The position numbers were made by a program, and so were the translations under genes. The notes under the pieces were generated by a model that had not been told where the DNA came from, ran no database searches, and worked only from the letters and a program-made list of their open reading frames with translations. From Rhizophlyctis rosea (lineage: Eukaryota; Chytridiomycota; Chytridiomycetes; Rhizophlyctidales; Rhizophlyctidaceae), in the NCBI GenBank assembly GCA_027596075.1, contig JADGJC010000069.1, positions 1 through 19,200 of the forward strand: a stretch of 19,200 nucleotides of DNA. The letters are read 5' to 3'. Shown here one piece after another: positions 15,698 through 19,200 of this stretch. The stretch's first letter is position 1; every line of letters begins with the position of its first letter.

Positions 15698-18600
15698 ATG
15701 TTGCGCAGTACACGAATAGCCCGGTTTCCATGTCCCTCATGGTCGGCGCGACCCGTCTTCGTAGTCAGTCAGTAGGGCTGTCAATATTCACGTCCATGGC
15801 GCAGGGCTGACTGCTACTTACCAATTCATAGAATGTTTATCAACTTCAGCCCGGAAACCGTTGTTTGACAAAATACTAATAGCCAACCGTGGCGAGATAG
15901 CATGTCGCGTCATGCGGACCGCCAAGAAATTGGGCGTCAAGACTGTCGCTGTGTACAGCGATGCTGATAAGGATTCAATGCATGTTCAACTGGTATTTAC
16001 GGCTCGCTCTTGATCTCCAATGCCTTCTCACGTCTCACAACCACCTCGCTTCAGGCTGACGAAGCCTACAACATTGGTCCACCGCCATCCGCAGAGAGCT
16101 ACTTAGACATGTCCAAAATTCTGTCCGTCGCAAAGCTTAGCAAAGCGCAAGCCATACATCCAGGCTACGGCTTCCTATCTGAGAATGCGTCATTTGCAGA
16201 AGAGGTCACGAAAGCGGGGCTAGTCTTCATCGGTCCGCCCGTCCAGGCTATCATAGACATGGGGTCAAAAAGGCTAGTTGGCAAGTTGTGCTATAACCGG
16301 AGCGTAGAACTCAACACCTTGACAATCAATGCAGCGCATCCAAAAACATCATGCAGAAAGCAAAAGTCCCAGTTGTTCCTGGATACCATGGTGAGAACCA
16401 GGCCGTCGAGCATTTGAAAGCCGAGGCCGATAAAATGGGGTATCCTGTGCTGATCAAGGCGATCAAGGGCGGTGGTGGGAAGGTGATACTAATCAGTGTT
16501 ATCGATCATGTTAACTCTTGCTGACTATGTATGTTTAAGGGGATGCGAATTGTGGACAAACCTGAGGACTTTGAGCTTATGCTGGAGTCTTCGCGGCGGG
16601 AGGCAATCAAGTCATTTGGTGATGACAAGGTTTTAGTTGAGAAGTATCTCGTAAGACCCAGGTATGCAACCATTGCGCAGCCCCATTCTCAATGGTCCTA
16701 TACCTGACGATACTCATAAAGACATGTCGAGGTCCAAGTATTCGCTGACACCAAAGGGAACGCAGTGTACTTGTTCGAACGCGATTGCAGTGTCCAAAGA
16801 AGACATCAAAAAGTGCTGGAAGAAGCGCCAGCTGTGAGTGGACGGTTACGGACCACCCGTGCCCGCACTGTCATCTTACACCATCCCACAGCCTGGTTTA
16901 AGCGAAGAGATGAGAGCCTCCCTAGGCGCGAAAGCCGTAGCGGCTGCCAAAGCCGTCGGATATGTTGGTGCGGGAACGGTGGAGTTTATATTGGATACGG
17001 ATGAGAGCAAGTTCTATTTCATGGAGATGAATACGCGGCTGCAGGTATTGGTGTTAGTGATTTTGAAAGCGGGGAACGTATTTTGACTTGCATCAACCAG
17101 GTCGAACATCCCGTTACAGAGATGGTGACCGGGACAGATCTGGTAGAATGGCAGTTGGAGGTATGAAAGGATTGATGACATATTGGGCATGCCCCAGATT
17201 TTTGCTAATCAAAGGGTATCCAGGTGGCTGCTGGCAATCTGCTTCCAAAACTGCAAAATGAGTTGAAGCTCAATGGACATGCATTTGAAGCACGGATATA
17301 TGCAGAGAATCCGGCCAAGTAAAATGTTGCTGGGAGTCTATTCCATTAAGATCGTTCTGATCCTCCTCTTCAGAGATTTCTTGCCAGACGTTGGACCTCT
17401 ACTCCATCTCTCGACCCCAACTCCCTCTGACAACGTCCGAATCGAAACGGGCGTCCGACAAGGTGACGAAGTCAGCGTGTACTATGACCCGATGATTTCG
17501 AAACTGGTGGTGAGGGGAGAGGATCGCACGGAGGCTTTGAGAGTTTTGAGGAAGGCTTTGGGAGAGTTTGAGGTTCGAGATTGGTGCACTGTGTTTCTGG
17601 TATTGTGTGGTTTCACTGAGTCTTCCCTTGAATAGGTGGTGGGACCGCAAACCAACGTTGCATTTTTGCAAGCTCTCGCTTCACATCCTGCCTTTATTGA
17701 GGGTGATGTGGAGACGGGGTTCATCAAGGTGTGGAAAAAGAGTGCTCGCATACGCCATTTTGGCAACCGCTTACCCGCTCCGCAACAGAAACATGAGTCC
17801 TCCATCTTCGTCCCACCAACACCCGTTTCTCCCCTTATCCTTGCACAAGCGGCATTGTCCATTGTGTTTTCGGAAATGAAAGCTGTAGCTGCACGGACGA
17901 GATTGAGTCAAGGTTTGCGGCTTGTACCTTATTCATCTCTTTACGTCAGACTTATGATTTTTGCGCTGCATAGACCCTTACTCACCCTGGACATTCGTAC
18001 CTGGCCTCCGTCTAAACATCTCTTCATCACGAACCCTGAAGTTCAAGGATGGTGATAAGGATGCGAAGGTGGTGGTGACATACCAGCTGGATGGATATGA
18101 TCTTTCTGTGAGTGTTCAGTGGGGTAACCAGAAGTCGACCCTTCTCGTGAACGTAAACGGTTACCCCTAACACCTTTCTCGAACTCTGTCAGATCACCGA
18201 TGCAACGGGCGCAACGACAACGTACAAGAACGCTACGGTCATACCCGACGAAGTGGTGGAGGACGCGCATTTGTTCGTGATGAGTGTTGGGGATCGGAGG
18301 GTTAGAAGTAGTATTGTAAGGGAGGGGGAGAAGGTCCATGTGTTTTTTGAGGTTGGAGTTTTCTTCTTTGAGTTCTGACCTTTCGTGGAAATGTGTGATT
18401 GAACGTCACCTTTTTTGCAGGGCCAGAAAACGACGTTACGCATGCCGCCACCCAGTTATTTGTCCGCTGCGCGGGGTGAGACGAGGGGCGGGTCGGTTGT
18501 GTCTCCTATGCCGTGCAAGATTTCGCAGGTTTGCATTATTTGCATCCGCTTGTCGAGGGCTCCTTTCAATCTTTGTTGACCATGCTTCCTTCATTCCTTT

Positions 18601-18848
18601 TAGGTCAACGTCAAAACGGGTCAGAAAGTTGAGAAGGGGCAAGCGTTGATGGTTTTGGAGGCTATGAAGATGGAGGTTTGTGTCCATTTTCGAGTCGCTT
18701 TTATGGGTTTTTTGGAATCGAAACTGATGACATGTCTTCAATGCAGCATGTGATCAAGTCACCACAGTCGGGTGAGATCAAGAAGGTCAACTTCAAGGTT
18801 GGGGATCTAGTGCCGGAGGGGAAGCAGCTTTTGGTGTTTAAGGAGTGA
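15698..18848 (+). CDS. MCCC1: 3-methylcrotonyl-CoA carboxylase, biotin-containing alpha subunit
   Basis: Catalyses ATP- and biotin-dependent carboxylation of 3-methylcrotonyl-CoA in leucine breakdown, with a beta subunit not in this window; mitochondrial matrix. Sixteen exons: 15698-15767, 15832-15992, 16055-16272, 16335-16482, 16540-16661, 16722-16833, 16892-17044, 17101-17160, 17224-17318, 17374-17572, 17636-17912, 17974-18107, 18193-18351, 18421-18528, 18604-18675, 18747-18848, giving 729 residues (human enzyme ~725). Residues 1-35 are Arg/Ser-rich without acids, a good mitochondrial presequence. Biotin carboxylase: [20 protein letters not shown] (~38), [14 protein letters not shown]-grasp KGGGGKGMRIV (~195), [31 protein letters not shown] (~325). 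The C-terminal biotinyl domain has EAMKMEH with the acceptor Lys at ~694. Intron 3 begins with GC, not GT. A 60-nt stop-free stretch (17733-17792) may be a further intron, giving 709 residues. An assignment to other biotin carboxylases is less likely given length and the mid-region. Confidence 0.93.
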
Positions 18849-19074
18849 GTGGTTGATGGGACTATTCGTTGGACTACGAGTGTATTGAGGTTACGTTTGG
18901 TTGTTTTGAAAAATAGAAAATGGATCATCACATGAGAGCGGACATCCGACCAGCATGAGCACTCAAAAAATCGCAAAAGAGGTGTAAATGTATATATTTA
19001 CATAGGAAGCCTATCGCTATAGATGATGTGTGGTGATAATATTGGGTTGACAACTCCGCAATTACCACAGAAAG
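18849..19074. other. 3' flank of the carboxylase gene
   Basis: AT-rich sequence after the TGA (18846-18848), with GTAAATGTATATATTTACAT around 18984-19003, a near-perfect palindrome that could form a hairpin in the transcript end. No gene seen. Confidence 0.4.
18985..19003. repeat. AT-rich palindrome downstream of the carboxylase gene
   Basis: TGTAAATGTATATATTTACA reads as an inverted repeat (TGTAAAT / ATTTACA with a GTATAT centre). It sits about 140 bases past the stop codon. It may take part in 3'-end formation; position is the only support. Confidence 0.35.
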
Positions 19075-19200
19075 ACGGGCCCCGCCCGGGGCCGGGGGGC
19101 GGGCGGCGCCGGGCCGGGCCCCGCGCGGCGGGGCCGGGGGGGGGGGCGGCCCGCCCGCGCCCGCCCCCCGGCCGCGCGCACCGGGGGCGCGGGCCCCCCC
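19075..19200. other. Near-pure G/C terminal block, probable assembly artefact
   Basis: After ordinary sequence ending ACAGAAAGA, the last ~126 bases contain only G and C apart from a single A, with runs such as nine to ten G and seven C. It is not a simple tandem repeat, has no reading frame character and does not match the composition of the rest of the window. It most resembles base-calling noise at a read or contig end. Confidence 0.7.

Noticed and set aside
15343..15810. Plus-strand 155-codon frame across the divergent promoter
   Set aside because: It overlaps the carboxylase start in another frame, and the composition is promoter-like; no homology recognised.
1..19200. CRISPR arrays, tRNA or rRNA genes, insertion sequences, prophage or integrase genes
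   Set aside because: No regularly spaced repeat array, cloverleaf with GGTTCRANNCC box, rRNA signature or transposase-like frame was seen on either strand.

Overview
The window looks like nuclear DNA of a filamentous or zoosporic fungus, most likely an early-diverging, plant-biomass-degrading one such as a chytrid. This is inferred from many short introns (about 42-115 nt, GT..AG, with branch-like CTGAC/TTGAC/TAAC motifs), standard genetic code, a fungal-type cellulose-binding module (CBM1) on a Thr-rich linker, a cytochrome-b5/acyl-CoA dehydrogenase fusion, and a BRCT-containing family X DNA polymerase. No taxon can be proven from the sequence alone.

Layout. 1-5.7 kb holds poorly recognisable or partly damaged genes: the 3' end of an unknown minus-strand gene (59-343), an unknown plus-strand gene with an acidic tail (801-2391), a small membrane protein (2565-2822), a short reading frame broken by one TGA (2943-3269), a 5'-incomplete secreted cellulose-binding protein whose CBM1 is scrambled by two compensating frame changes (3404-4701), a possible gene remnant (4907-5252) and a two-exon unknown gene (5264-5679). 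5.7-9.4 kb is a 13-exon family X DNA polymerase (Pol lambda/Pol IV type) on the minus strand. 9.5-10.7 kb has small orphan genes, including a signal-peptide/Kex2-type precursor of an 8-cysteine peptide (10470-10706). 10.8-11.9 kb is gene-free as far as I can tell. 11.9-12.7 kb is COP9 signalosome subunit 8. 13.1-18.8 kb is a divergent pair: a cytochrome-b5/acyl-CoA dehydrogenase with a C-terminal ARL peroxisomal-type signal (minus, 10 exons) and the biotin-containing alpha subunit of 3-methylcrotonyl-CoA carboxylase (plus, 16-17 exons). The last ~125 bases are almost pure G/C and look like an assembly artefact.

How the genes relate. The clearest functional link is the divergent pair sharing a 373-bp intergenic region: methylcrotonyl-CoA carboxylase is the third catabolic step on isovaleryl-CoA from leucine, and the neighbouring dehydrogenase carries its candidate catalytic glutamate in the helix-G position used by isovaleryl-CoA dehydrogenase, so the two may act in one branched-chain acyl-CoA route, possibly shared between peroxisome and mitochondrion. 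The remaining genes look functionally independent. Splice models were built by hand: the polymerase, dehydrogenase and carboxylase models keep frame across all 36 proposed introns, whereas the disruptions cluster in 2.9-5.3 kb.
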